From Pseudomonadota bacterium (lineage in GTDB: Bacteria; Pseudomonadota; Alphaproteobacteria; Acetobacterales; Acetobacteraceae), in assembly GCA_021815835.1 (NCBI GenBank), contig JAKAZN010000045.1, forward strand, positions 1 to 8,711: DNA of 8,711 bases, written 5' to 3'. The notes under the pieces are model-generated. The model was not told the origin of the DNA. It ran no database searches and saw nothing but the letters and a program-made list of their open reading frames with translations. How positions within the stretch are numbered: the first letter of the stretch is position 1; each line of letters starts with the position of its first letter. Positions 1 to 5,964 of this stretch are shown piece after piece. The position numbers and the translations under genes were made by a program.

Positions 1-237
1 TTCCGGCGTCAGCGCGAAATGCTCCAGCGCGTGCGCGAGCTTCAGCCCGCCGCGCGAAACCCAGGGATGGTCTGGGGCGGCGAGGGTGAGCTTCGTGTCC
101 GCGGCCAGCATCGTGCCCGCCTTGTCGATGCGCGCCGTGCCGCTGAACACCTTCCCGGCCAGGATGAGCGCCTGGGCGCGGGCGCGGGTCTCGGCGAGGC
201 CGCTGGCGACGGCAAGCTGGTCGGCGCGCTGCTTCAT
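1..237 (-). CDS. tlyA: TlyA-type rRNA methyltransferase with S4 domain, 5' part only
   Basis: The first 79 codons are present and the gene runs off the left edge. Reading starts at the ATG at 237 and gives [20 protein letters not shown], followed by a segment around residues 21-50 with [13 protein letters not shown] and RIDKAG, and then [18 protein letters not shown]. The first about 65 residues match an S4 RNA-binding domain, and the VSRGGLKL segment is the characteristic junction into the Rossmann-like methyltransferase of the TlyA/hemolysin-A family. Family members are about 240-270 residues long and 2'-O-methylate cytidines in 16S and/or 23S rRNA; the catalytic domain itself is not visible here. 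No strong Shine-Dalgarno precedes the start, but the family alignment begins just there. The gene is divergent from fdxA. The family is clear; which rRNA site is modified cannot be told from this fragment. Confidence 0.88.
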   Translation of the reverse strand, partial: MKQRADQLAVASGLAETRARAQALILAGKVFSGTARIDKAGTMLAADTKLTLAAPDHPWVSRGGLKLAHALEHFALTPE

Positions 238-428
238 GGCGAACGGGGCATGCGGTGGCTCGAACTGCGGAACGCCGCGACAGGATAGAAGGGGATCCTG
301 GGCGGCTGTCCATCCCGTCCCGCGCCGCGCGCAGGTCAGGAATTGCCGTCCGCGCTCGTCCCGGCCTTGCGCACCGCGCCAAACGCCGTCATATCGCCGC
401 CGCCGGACTGCTTCACCGAGGGATCGCC
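238..428. promoter_or_regulatory. Divergent intergenic promoter region between tlyA and fdxA
   Basis: This is a 191-base non-coding stretch between two divergent starts, so both genes must be transcribed outward from it. For fdxA the best visible pair is TTGCGC (367-372) and CATATC (390-395) with a 17-base spacer. For tlyA the best pair on the minus strand is TGGACA (bases 312-307) and TATCCT (287-282), but its spacer is 19 bases, longer than ideal. Both are only partial matches to a housekeeping sigma consensus and are tentative. No operator palindrome stands out. Confidence 0.35.
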
Positions 429-761
429 ATGACCTACGTGGTCACCGAAAACTGCATCAAGTGCAAGTACATGGACTGCATCGAGGTCTGTCCGGTCGAT
501 TGCTTCTATGTCGGCGAGAACATGCTGGTGATCCATCCCGACGAATGCATCGATTGCGGCGTCTGCGAGCCGGAATGCCCGGCCGAGGCGATCGTGCCCG
601 ACAGCGACGACAAGGCCACCGCCTGGGTCGAGCCGAACCGCACCTACGCCGCCCTCTGGCCCAACATCACCCGCAAGGGCGAGCCGCCGGCGGATGCCGA
701 TGAGTGGAAGGACAAGCCCGGCAAGGCCGCGCTGATGTCCACCGATCCCGGCACGCCCTGA
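429..761 (+). CDS. fdxA: 7Fe ferredoxin (3Fe-4S/4Fe-4S), FdxA type
   Basis: The gene encodes a 110-residue soluble electron carrier closely resembling Azotobacter ferredoxin I ([20 protein letters not shown] near the start, then [18 protein letters not shown]). By analogy with that protein, C9, C17 and C50 would hold the 3Fe-4S cluster, and C21, C40, C43 and C46 the 4Fe-4S cluster; C12 and C25 are the extra conserved cysteines. The C-terminal half carries WPNIT and DADEW, as in the family. Start chosen at the ATG at 429 because it has a GAGG (418-421) at 7-base spacing and the family begins MTYVVTENC; an upstream in-frame extension from 255 has no family match. The partner reductase or acceptor is not in the window. 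The gene probably has its own promoter, and the next gene starts 45 bases downstream. Confidence 0.96.
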   Translation: MTYVVTENCIKCKYMDCIEVCPVDCFYVGENMLVIHPDECIDCGVCEPECPAEAIVPDSDDKATAWVEPNRTYAALWPNITRKGEPPADADEWKDKPGKAALMSTDPGTP

Positions 762-806
762 TCCCCCCCGCCGCGAGCCGCCGCCGGCGCCGGGTTACGC
801 GGTAGG

Positions 807-1565
807 ATGTTGCGCCTCGATCGGATCGGGCGGCGATTTCCGGGGGGTGTCGAAGCGCTCGCGGGAATTTCGCTCGATCTCGCTTCGGGGGATTTCGTGG
901 CGCTGCTCGGCCCCTCGGGCTGCGGCAAATCGACCCTGTTGCGGCTGATCGCGGGACTGGATCCGCCCGATTCCGGGGCGCTCGCCTGGGCCGGGGGGCG
1001 TCCGCCGGCGCCGGGGGAGATCGGGTTTGTGTTCCAGGACCCGACGTTGCTGCCCTGGGCGTCGGCCGCGGCCAATGTCGGGCTGCCGTTCCGGCTGCAC
1101 GATCCCGCGCCGGCGGACGCCGCCGCCCTTGTGGACGCGGCGCTCGCCCGGGTCGGGCTGGCAGGCTTCGCGAACGCACGCCCGCGCCAGCTGTCCGGCG
1201 GGATGCGGATGCGCGTGTCCATCGCCCGCGCGCTGGTGACCCGCCCGCGCCTGCTGCTGATGGACGAACCCTTCGCCGCGCTGGACGAATTCACCCGCCA
1301 CCGCTTGCAGGAGGATTTGCGCGCGCTGTGGCGGGAGGCGGGGTGTACGATCGTGTTCGTGACCCACTCGGTCTATGAGGCCTGCTTCCTCGCCCGCCGG
1401 ATCGTGCTGATGACGCCGCGGCCGGGGCGGATCGCGCGCGAGATTACCGCCGACCTGCCCGAGGGGCCGGCGCGCCGGCTCGATCCCGCTTATGCCACGC
1501 TGGTCGCCACCGTCTCCGGCGCGATGACGGAGGTGCTGCGCGACGCCGGGGAGACGGCGGGATGA
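807..1565 (+). CDS. ABC transporter ATP-binding protein, nitrate/taurine/HMP (SsuB/TauB-like) class
   Basis: A 252-residue cytoplasmic ATPase subunit of an importer. All nucleotide-binding motifs are intact: Walker A GPSGCGKST (35-43), Q-loop glutamine in FVFQDPTLLPW (Q77), ABC signature LSGGM (129-133), Walker B LLLMDEPFAALD (149-160, catalytic glutamate E154) and the H-loop histidine in VTHS (H187). The DEFTRHRLQEDL and VTHSVYEACFLARRIVLM segments are typical of the SsuB/TauB/NrtD/ThiZ group. The stop overlaps the permease start (ATGA), so the two are translationally coupled. The ATG at 807 is preceded only by a weak GGTAGG; no better start was found. Substrate cannot be assigned from the ATPase. 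The gene may be read through from fdxA or use an unrecognised promoter in the 45-base gap. Confidence 0.93.
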   Translation: MLRLDRIGRRFPGGVEALAGISLDLASGDFVALLGPSGCGKSTLLRLIAGLDPPDSGALAWAGGRPPAPGEIGFVFQDPTLLPWASAAANVGLPFRLHDPAPADAAALVDAALARVGLAGFANARPRQLSGGMRMRVSIARALVTRPRLLLMDEPFAALDEFTRHRLQEDLRALWREAGCTIVFVTHSVYEACFLARRIVLMTPRPGRIAREITADLPEGPARRLDPAYATLVATVSGAMTEVLRDAGETAG

Positions 1566-2326
1566 CGCAAGTGCGCCTGGACCGGGCGGCGCCGGTGGCG
1601 CTGGGGGTGGTCGTGCTGGCCGCCTGGCAGGGGCTGGTCTGGGCCTTCCAGGTGCCCGACTACCTGCTGCCGGGGCCGGTCGCGATCCTGGGCGCGTTCT
1701 TCGCCGCGCCGCGCCTGCTGCTGGGATCGCTGGTCTCCACCCTGGCCGTAACCTTCGCGGCACTGCTCGCCGCCGCGCTGCTGGGCGTGGCGATGGCGCT
1801 GCTGATGGCGCTGAGCCGCATCGCGCGGGCGGCGATCCAGCCCTGGGCGGTGGTGCTGCAAGTGACGCCGATCGTTGCCATCGCGCCGCTGATCATCGTG
1901 CTGGTGGGCAATCCGTTCATTTCGCTGGTGGTGTGCGCGACGATCGTCGCGTTCTTCCCGGTGTTCGCCAATACGGTGACGGGGCTGGAGGCGGTGCCGC
2001 CCGAACTGCTGGACCTGTTCCGGCTGCATGGCGCGGGGCGTGGGCGGACCTTGCTTCTGCTGCGGATTCCGGCCGCGGTGCCGTATTTCCTGTCGGGGCT
2101 GCGGATCTCCGGGGGTCTGGCGCTGGTGGGCGCGGTGGTGGCGGAGTTCGTGGCGGGATCGGGCGGGTTCGCCTCGGGGCTGGCGTATCGCATCCTGGAG
2201 GCGGGATACCGGCTGGAAATCCCGCGCATGTTCGCGGCCCTGGTGCTGCTGGCGGTGGCGGGGATCGGGATCAACATGGGGCTGGGGGCCTTCGCGGGGT
2301 TCGCCCTACGCCGGCGGGGCGAGTAG
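1562..2326 (+). CDS. ABC transporter permease, BPD_transp_1 family (nitrate/taurine/pyrimidine-like)
   Basis: A 254-residue inner-membrane protein with about six hydrophobic segments (roughly 10-28, 57-85, 94-115, 118-138, 180-199 and 223-248). The cytoplasmic loop PPELLDLFRLHGAGRGRTLLLLRIP (split here as residues 146-170) is the EAA loop that docks on the ATPase, with its conserved glycine and terminal IP. The region after it (LRISGGLALVGAVVAEF, then SGLAYRILEAGYRLEIPRMF) resembles permeases annotated for pyrimidine/HMP or riboflavin precursors, from memory of the family; this is a hint, not proof. The ATG at 1562 overlaps the ATPase stop by four bases. No periplasmic binding protein gene follows: comM starts 84 bases after the stop. 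Confident as a permease, unsure of substrate. Confidence 0.92.
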   Translation: MTQVRLDRAAPVALGVVVLAAWQGLVWAFQVPDYLLPGPVAILGAFFAAPRLLLGSLVSTLAVTFAALLAAALLGVAMALLMALSRIARAAIQPWAVVLQVTPIVAIAPLIIVLVGNPFISLVVCATIVAFFPVFANTVTGLEAVPPELLDLFRLHGAGRGRTLLLLRIPAAVPYFLSGLRISGGLALVGAVVAEFVAGSGGFASGLAYRILEAGYRLEIPRMFAALVLLAVAGIGINMGLGAFAGFALRRRGE

Positions 2327-2397
2327 CCGGCTCCGTCGGGAGAAGCCCCGTTACCCTCCCGTTCACCATTCCCGTGCAAGCCTCCCCCACCCGCCCC

Positions 2398-2404
2398 GGG
2401 AGGA
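2398..2404 (+). promoter_or_regulatory. Shine-Dalgarno for comM GTG start
   Basis: GGGAGGA ends five bases before GTG 2410-2412. It supports GTG as the real start, since the open frame continues far upstream (overlapping the permease gene) without family similarity. Confidence 0.75.
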
Positions 2405-2409
2405 CCAGC

Positions 2410-3927
2410 GTGAACGCCCTGACCCGCACCGCCGCCATCGCGCGCATCCGCACCTTCGCCTTCGCCGGGATCGAGGCGGTACCGGTGGAGGTCCAGGTGC
2501 AGATCTCCGCCGGCTCGCCCGGATTCCTGGTGGTCGGCCTGCCCGACAAGGCGGTGGGGGAGGCGCGCGAACGGGTGCGCGCGGCACTGGCGGCCATGGG
2601 CCTCTCGATGCCCCCGCGCCGGGTGCTGGTGAACCTGGCGCCCGCCGATCTGGCCAAGGAGGGCAGCCATTTCGACCTGCCGATCGCGCTCGGCGTGCTC
2701 GCCGCGATGGACGTGCTGCCGCGCGAGGAGATCGACGGCTACGCCGCGCTGGGCGAGCTGCACCTGGACGGCACGTTGCACAAGGTGGCCGGGGTGCTGC
2801 CCGCCGCGATCGGGGCGTCGCTGCTGGAACTCGGCCTGATCTGCCCCGCCGCGCAAGGGGGCGAGGCGGCCTGGGCCGGCCGGATCGAGGTGCTGGCGGC
2901 GCGCGACCTGCTGGGCGTGGTGAACCATTTCCGCGGCAGCCAGGTGCTGACGCCACCCGAGCCGGCGGGCCTGGCCGAGGCGCCGCGCGGCCCGGATCTG
3001 GCCGACGTGAAGGGGCTGGAGACCGCGCGGCGCGCGGTGGAGATCGCCGCGGCCGGCGGGCACAACCTGCTGTTGGTCGGCCCGCCCGGCGCGGGCAAAT
3101 CCATGCTGGCCGCGCGGCTGCCGGGGCTGCTGCCGGATCTGACGCCCGAGCAGGCGCTGGAAGTCAGCATGGTCCATTCGGTGGCGGGGCTGCTGGCGGA
3201 TGGGCGGCTGCTGATGCGCCCGCCGTTCCGCGAGCCGCATCATTCCGCGTCCCAGGCGGCGTTGTCCGGCGGCGGGCAGCGGGCGCGGCCGGGGGAAATC
3301 TCGCTCGCGCATCGCGGCGTGCTGTTCCTGGACGAACTGCCGGAATTCCCTCGGCCGGCGCTGGAGGCGCTGCGCCAGCCGATGGAGCAGGGGCGCACCA
3401 CGGTGGCACGCGCGGCGGCGCATGTGACCTATCCGGCGCGGTTCCAGCTGGTCGCGGCGATGAACCCATGCCGCTGCGGGCATCTGGGTGGCGCGGGGCG
3501 CGAATGCGGGCGCGCGCCGCGCTGCGGGGAGGAATATGCCGGGCGGATCAGCGGCCCGGTGCTGGATCGGATCGATCTGACGGTCGATGTGCAGCCGGCG
3601 AGCGCGGCCGAGCTGGCGCGCGCGCCGCCGGGCGAGAGCAGCGCCGCCGTCGCCGCGCGCGTGGCACGCGCCCGCGACGCCCAGCGCGCGCGCTACGGCG
3701 CCGAGGGGCCGGCGGTGAACGCCGAAGCCGAGGGGCGGGATGTCGCCCTGGCGCCGGAGGCCGAGGCGCTGGCCGGCCAGGCGATGGAGCGGATGCGCCT
3801 GTCGCCGCGCGGCTATATCCGGGTGCTGCGGGTCGCGCGCACGATCGCCGATCTGGCCGGGGCGGAGCGGGTCGGGCGCGTGCATGTGGCGGAGGCGCTG
3901 GCGTTCCGGCAGCGGACGCGGGGGTAG
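2410..3927 (+). CDS. comM: ComM/YifB family Mg-chelatase-like AAA+ ATPase
   Basis: A 505-residue protein, the usual length for the family. Order of domains: N-terminal ChlI-like domain (about 20-140, with GSPGFLVVGLPDKAVGEARERVR near 36-58 and VNLAPADLAKEGSHFDLPIAL at 74-94), AAA+ core (about 195-395) and Mg-chelatase C-terminal domain (about 400-505). Motifs seen: Walker A GPPGAGKS (224-231), Walker B VLFLDELPEF (304-313), NPCRCG (352-357) and SGPVLDRIDL (381-390) with the likely arginine finger. Cysteines C354, C356, C366 and C372 form a probable metal-binding cluster. ComM is known from Vibrio cholerae and Acinetobacter as a hexameric helicase that promotes branch migration during natural transformation, yet it is widespread in non-competent bacteria. 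The GTG start has a good ribosome site. A strong inverted repeat follows the stop. Identity is very secure; competence in this organism is not implied. Confidence 0.96.
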   Translation: MNALTRTAAIARIRTFAFAGIEAVPVEVQVQISAGSPGFLVVGLPDKAVGEARERVRAALAAMGLSMPPRRVLVNLAPADLAKEGSHFDLPIALGVLAAMDVLPREEIDGYAALGELHLDGTLHKVAGVLPAAIGASLLELGLICPAAQGGEAAWAGRIEVLAARDLLGVVNHFRGSQVLTPPEPAGLAEAPRGPDLADVKGLETARRAVEIAAAGGHNLLLVGPPGAGKSMLAARLPGLLPDLTPEQALEVSMVHSVAGLLADGRLLMRPPFREPHHSASQAALSGGGQRARPGEISLAHRGVLFLDELPEFPRPALEALRQPMEQGRTTVARAAAHVTYPARFQLVAAMNPCRCGHLGGAGRECGRAPRCGEEYAGRISGPVLDRIDLTVDVQPASAAELARAPPGESSAAVAARVARARDAQRARYGAEGPAVNAEAEGRDVALAPEAEALAGQAMERMRLSPRGYIRVLRVARTIADLAGAERVGRVHVAEALAFRQRTRG

Positions 3928-3933
3928 GAACAA

Positions 3934-3993
3934 TCCGAAGGGAAGGCCAAGGCGGCAGCGCAGGGAACAGCGCCCCTTGGCCTTCCCTTCGGA
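3934..3993. terminator. Perfect 19-bp inverted repeat between convergent genes; probable bidirectional terminator or intergenic repeat
   Basis: Arms are 3934-3952 (TCCGAAGGGAAGGCCAAGG) and 3975-3993 (its exact reverse complement), separated by a 22-base loop. The loop holds a direct repeat of CAGCGC. It begins seven bases after the comM stop and ends eight bases before the stop of the opposing small gene, as expected for a shared terminator. The plus-strand side has no T-run; reading leftward, the stem is followed by TTGTTCC, a weak U-rich tail. The loop is long for an intrinsic terminator, so it could instead be a copy of a dispersed palindromic element. Confidence 0.6.
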
Positions 3994-4001
3994 AGGTCGG
4001 T

Positions 4002-4184
4002 TCAGTGCCGGTCGCGGCGGCTTTCGTCCAACACGGAGCAGGCGAGCCGCACCAGGCGGGTCGCGGTATCGCGCAGCCCGGCGCGCTCGGCGTCCTCGGC
4101 CAGCGCGATCAACCGGTCCGAGAGCACCAGCGCGCTCGCCGGCGCGGGAAGGCGCGTTTCGGAAGTGGAGGAACGGAGCATCAT
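4002..4184 (-). CDS. Small hypothetical protein, 60 residues
   Basis: I do not recognise a named family. The protein is MMLRSSTSETRLPAPASALV followed by LSDRLIALAEDAERAG, TATRLVRLACSVLDE and a basic tail ESRRDRH. The middle (about residues 20-53) looks like two amphipathic helices with regular Leu/Ala/Ile spacing and balanced charges, with no signal peptide or membrane segment, suggesting a small soluble helical protein. Evidence that it is a real gene: an AGGG sits six bases before the start, the preceding 68 bases are non-coding with a CtrA-like site, and the stop abuts the 3934-3993 inverted repeat. Two successive ATG codons (4184 and 4181) could each serve as start. It lies downstream of the ribbon-helix-helix gene and may be its operon partner or have its own promoter. 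Confidence 0.6.
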   Translation of the reverse strand: MMLRSSTSETRLPAPASALVLSDRLIALAEDAERAGLRDTATRLVRLACSVLDESRRDRH

Positions 4185-4252
4185 CCTGGACCCTTTCGGG
4201 GGCTTGGCCGCTGCCCCGCGGGGGAGAATGCACCTGTAGGCTTACGGAATGG
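4185..4252 (-). promoter_or_regulatory. Leader/promoter region of the 60-residue gene
   Basis: 68 non-coding bases between the ribbon-helix-helix stop and the small gene. It holds most of the CtrA-like box (4242-4256), a 10-base GC palindrome CCCCGCGGGG (4214-4223), and the ribosome site. No convincing -35/-10 pair was identified, so whether this is an independent promoter or an operon spacer is open. Confidence 0.35.
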
Positions 4253-4256
4253 TTAA
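4242..4256 (-). promoter_or_regulatory. CtrA-like binding site (TTAA-N7-GTAA)
   Basis: Read on the minus strand the site is TTAACCATTCCGTAA: a perfect TTAACCAT left half and a one-mismatch right half (GTAA instead of TTAA) at the canonical seven-base spacing of the alphaproteobacterial cell-cycle regulator CtrA. It overlaps the TAA stop of the ribbon-helix-helix gene and lies 58 bases upstream of the 60-residue gene, a position where an activator or repressor could act. An AT-rich 15-mer stands out in this GC-rich sequence, but binding is inferred from motif alone. Confidence 0.4.
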
Positions 4257-4483
4257 GCGCCCGTGGGGCCTGTAACCATTTCCCGCGCGCCCGCCAGCGC
4301 CAGCACGCGCAGCGCCGAGGCGAGCGGGCGATCGGGCGCGCGGGCCGCGTCGGTCGCGGCGATCAGGGCGGCGAGAGTCTGGCCGCGCGCGGTGGCGAGC
4401 GCCGCAAGCGCGGTCCAGAACTCGGGTTCCAGTGCGACGCTGGTGCGATGGCCGGACAGCGCCAGGCTGCGTTTCTCCAGCAT
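4253..4483 (-). CDS. Ribbon-helix-helix domain protein
   Basis: A 76-residue protein beginning [20 protein letters not shown], followed by EFWTALAALATARGQTLAAL. The pattern of a short basic beta strand (GHRTSVALEP, 11-20), helix (EFWTALAALATARG, 21-34), turn and second helix (TLAALIAATDAARA, 36-49) is that of the RHH_4 group of ribbon-helix-helix proteins, common in alphaproteobacteria and sometimes mislabelled as aryl-sulfate sulfotransferase. Such folds usually dimerise and bind DNA through the strand. The ATG shares one base with the fumC stop (TGATG), so translation is coupled to fumC. That suggests a link to fumarase expression or autoregulation, but no target is shown. Start at 4483 fits the family; the longer open frame upstream is antiparallel noise within fumC. 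Confidence 0.82.
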   Translation of the reverse strand: MLEKRSLALSGHRTSVALEPEFWTALAALATARGQTLAALIAATDAARAPDRPLASALRVLALAGAREMVTGPTGA

Positions 4484-5892
4484 CAGCCGTCGCCGGCCTC
4501 GGTCATGCGCTCGGGGCGGACCCAGCGGTCGAAATCCTCCGGCGCGACGAAGCCCAGTTCCGCCGCCGCCGCGCGCAGGGTGATGTCCTTCGCCAGCGCG
4601 CGTTTGCCGATCGCCACTGCCTTGTCGTAGCCGATATGCGGGTTGAGCGCGGTCACCAGCATCAGCGAATTGGCCAGGTGCCGGGCTATGCGCTCGCGGT
4701 CCGGTTCCAGCTTCGCCACCATGTTGTCGGCGAAGCTCTCCGCCGCGTCGCCCAGCAGCCGGATCGAGCCGAGCACGTTGTGGATGATGACGGGCTTGAA
4801 GACATTCAGTTCCAGGAAGCTCTGCGCCCCGGCGATGGTGACGGCGACGTGGTTGCCCATGACCTGGGCGCAGACCATGGTCAGGGCCTCGCACTGGGTC
4901 GGGTTGGTCTTGCCGGGCATGATGGAGCTGGAAAGCCCGTCGGCCGGCACGATCAGCTCGCCGATCGCGCCGCGCGGGCCGGAGCCGAGCAGACGGATAT
5001 CGTTGCCAAGCTTCGTCAGCGAGACCGCGATCACGTTCAGCATGCCCGAGAGTTCCACCAGCGCGTCATGCGCGCCCATGCCCTCGAACTTGTTGGGATT
5101 GGGGGTGAAATCGAGGCCGGTCAGCGCGGCGATGCGGGCGCAGAAGACGCGATCGAAATCGGGGTGACGGTTGAGGCCGGTGCCGATCGCGGTGCCGCCC
5201 TGGGGGAGCGACAGCAGGCGCGGCAGGGTGGCGCGCAGCCGCTCGATCCCGTGGCCGATCTGCGCGGCCCAGGCGGCGCATGCCTGGCCGAGCGTCATCG
5301 GCACCGCGTCCATCATGTGGGTGCGGCCGAGCTTCACGATCCCGGCCCATTCCGCGGCGCGGGCCTCCAGCGCGGCTTGCAGATGGGCGAGGCGGGGGAT
5401 CAGGGCTTCGGTCGCGCGCGCGGCGGCGACGTGCATCACCGTGGGGAAGCTGTCGTTGGAGGACTGGCCGCGATTGACGTGATCGTTGGGATGGACGGGG
5501 GCGCGGGCGCCGCGCGGGGCGCCGAGGGTTTCGTTGGCGCGGTTCGCGAGCACCTCGTTGGCGTTCATGTTGGTCTGGGTGCCGGAGCCGGTCTGCCAGA
5601 CGGGGAGCGGGAAGTCTTCGTCGAAGGCGCCGGCGGCGAGCTCGGCGGCGGCGGCGATGATGGGTTGGGCGATGGATTCGGGGAGTTCGTGGAGGGCGAG
5701 GTTGGCTTCGGCGGCGGCTTGTTTTTGCAGGCCGAAGGCGTGGATGAGCTCGGGCGGGAAGCGTTCGGTGCCGATGCGGAACAGGCGGCGGGCGCGCTCG
5801 GTCTGCGGGCCCCAGTAGCGGGCGGCGTCGATCTCGATGGTGCCGAGGCTGTCGGTTTCGGTGCGGGCGGTTTCAGTGCGGGTGGTGGGCAT
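4483..5892 (-). CDS. fumC: Fumarate hydratase class II (fumarase C)
   Basis: A 469-residue cytoplasmic TCA-cycle enzyme interconverting fumarate and L-malate, iron-independent and homotetrameric in the family. Motifs seen: [17 protein letters not shown] (99-114), [14 protein letters not shown] (134-148), [15 protein letters not shown] (189-203) and the lyase signature [11 protein letters not shown] (321-331). By E. coli numbering plus four, H192 matches the catalytic histidine, S322 the catalytic serine and K328 the signature lysine. The usual glycine opening the signature (GSSIMPGK) is serine here. Length is typical. AGGAG lies five bases before the ATG at 5892. The first 15 residues contain a short duplication ([12 protein letters not shown]). 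The gene follows the GT2 gene after 72 bases containing two hairpins and overlaps the ribbon-helix-helix gene by one base. Aspartase is unlikely given the overall match. Confidence 0.95.
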   Translation of the reverse strand: MPTTRTETARTETDSLGTIEIDAARYWGPQTERARRLFRIGTERFPPELIHAFGLQKQAAAEANLALHELPESIAQPIIAAAAELAAGAFDEDFPLPVWQTGSGTQTNMNANEVLANRANETLGAPRGARAPVHPNDHVNRGQSSNDSFPTVMHVAAARATEALIPRLAHLQAALEARAAEWAGIVKLGRTHMMDAVPMTLGQACAAWAAQIGHGIERLRATLPRLLSLPQGGTAIGTGLNRHPDFDRVFCARIAALTGLDFTPNPNKFEGMGAHDALVELSGMLNVIAVSLTKLGNDIRLLGSGPRGAIGELIVPADGLSSSIMPGKTNPTQCEALTMVCAQVMGNHVAVTIAGAQSFLELNVFKPVIIHNVLGSIRLLGDAAESFADNMVAKLEPDRERIARHLANSLMLVTALNPHIGYDKAVAIGKRALAKDITLRAAAAELGFVAPEDFDRWVRPERMTEAGDG

Positions 5893-5920
5893 GGGGGCTC
5901 CTGGGGCGGGGACCCTCGGC

Positions 5921-5960
5921 CGGCGCCGCGCGCCGACCTCTCCCGCGTCGCGGGAGAGGT
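5921..5960. repeat. Two adjacent hairpins between GT2-GtrA gene and fumC (REP-like)
   Basis: Hairpin one is CGGCGC/GCGCCG at 5921-5935 with a three-base loop. Hairpin two is a perfect 12-bp palindrome, arms ACCTCTCCCGCG (5936-5947) and CGCGGGAGAGGT (5949-5960), around a single central base. They are directly adjacent. The CCTCTCCCGC...GCGGGAGAGG core resembles dispersed palindromes seen in many GC-rich proteobacteria. No T-tract follows on the minus strand, so this is more likely a REP-like element or an mRNA-stabilising structure than a simple terminator, though it may attenuate read-through into fumC. Confidence 0.6.
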
Positions 5961-5964
5961 GGGG

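Noticed and set aside
255..428. N-terminal extension of fdxA to an earlier ATG
   Set aside because: The extension is basic and unlike any ferredoxin. ATG 429 has a good ribosome site and matches the family start.
3928..4001. Transposon end or attachment site suggested by the inverted repeat
   Set aside because: No transposase, target-site duplication or tRNA nearby; the position between two convergent stops is better explained by a terminator or intergenic palindrome.
4214..4223. CCCCGCGGGG palindrome as an operator or terminator
   Set aside because: Only 10 bases and purely GC; expected by chance at this composition.
1660..4233. Long minus-strand open frame (857 codons) antisense to the permease and comM
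   Set aside because: Arg/Pro/Gln/His-rich translation with no motif; the plus strand encodes complete, motif-bearing proteins.
2028..4256. Plus-strand open frame of 742 codons overlapping comM in another frame
   Set aside because: Arg/Gly/Ala repeats typical of a shifted GC-rich frame; comM in its own frame has all AAA+ motifs.
3740..4630. Plus-strand 296-codon frame spanning the comM end and the RHH region
   Set aside because: Arg-rich shadow crossing a strong inverted repeat and antisense to the small genes; no domain.
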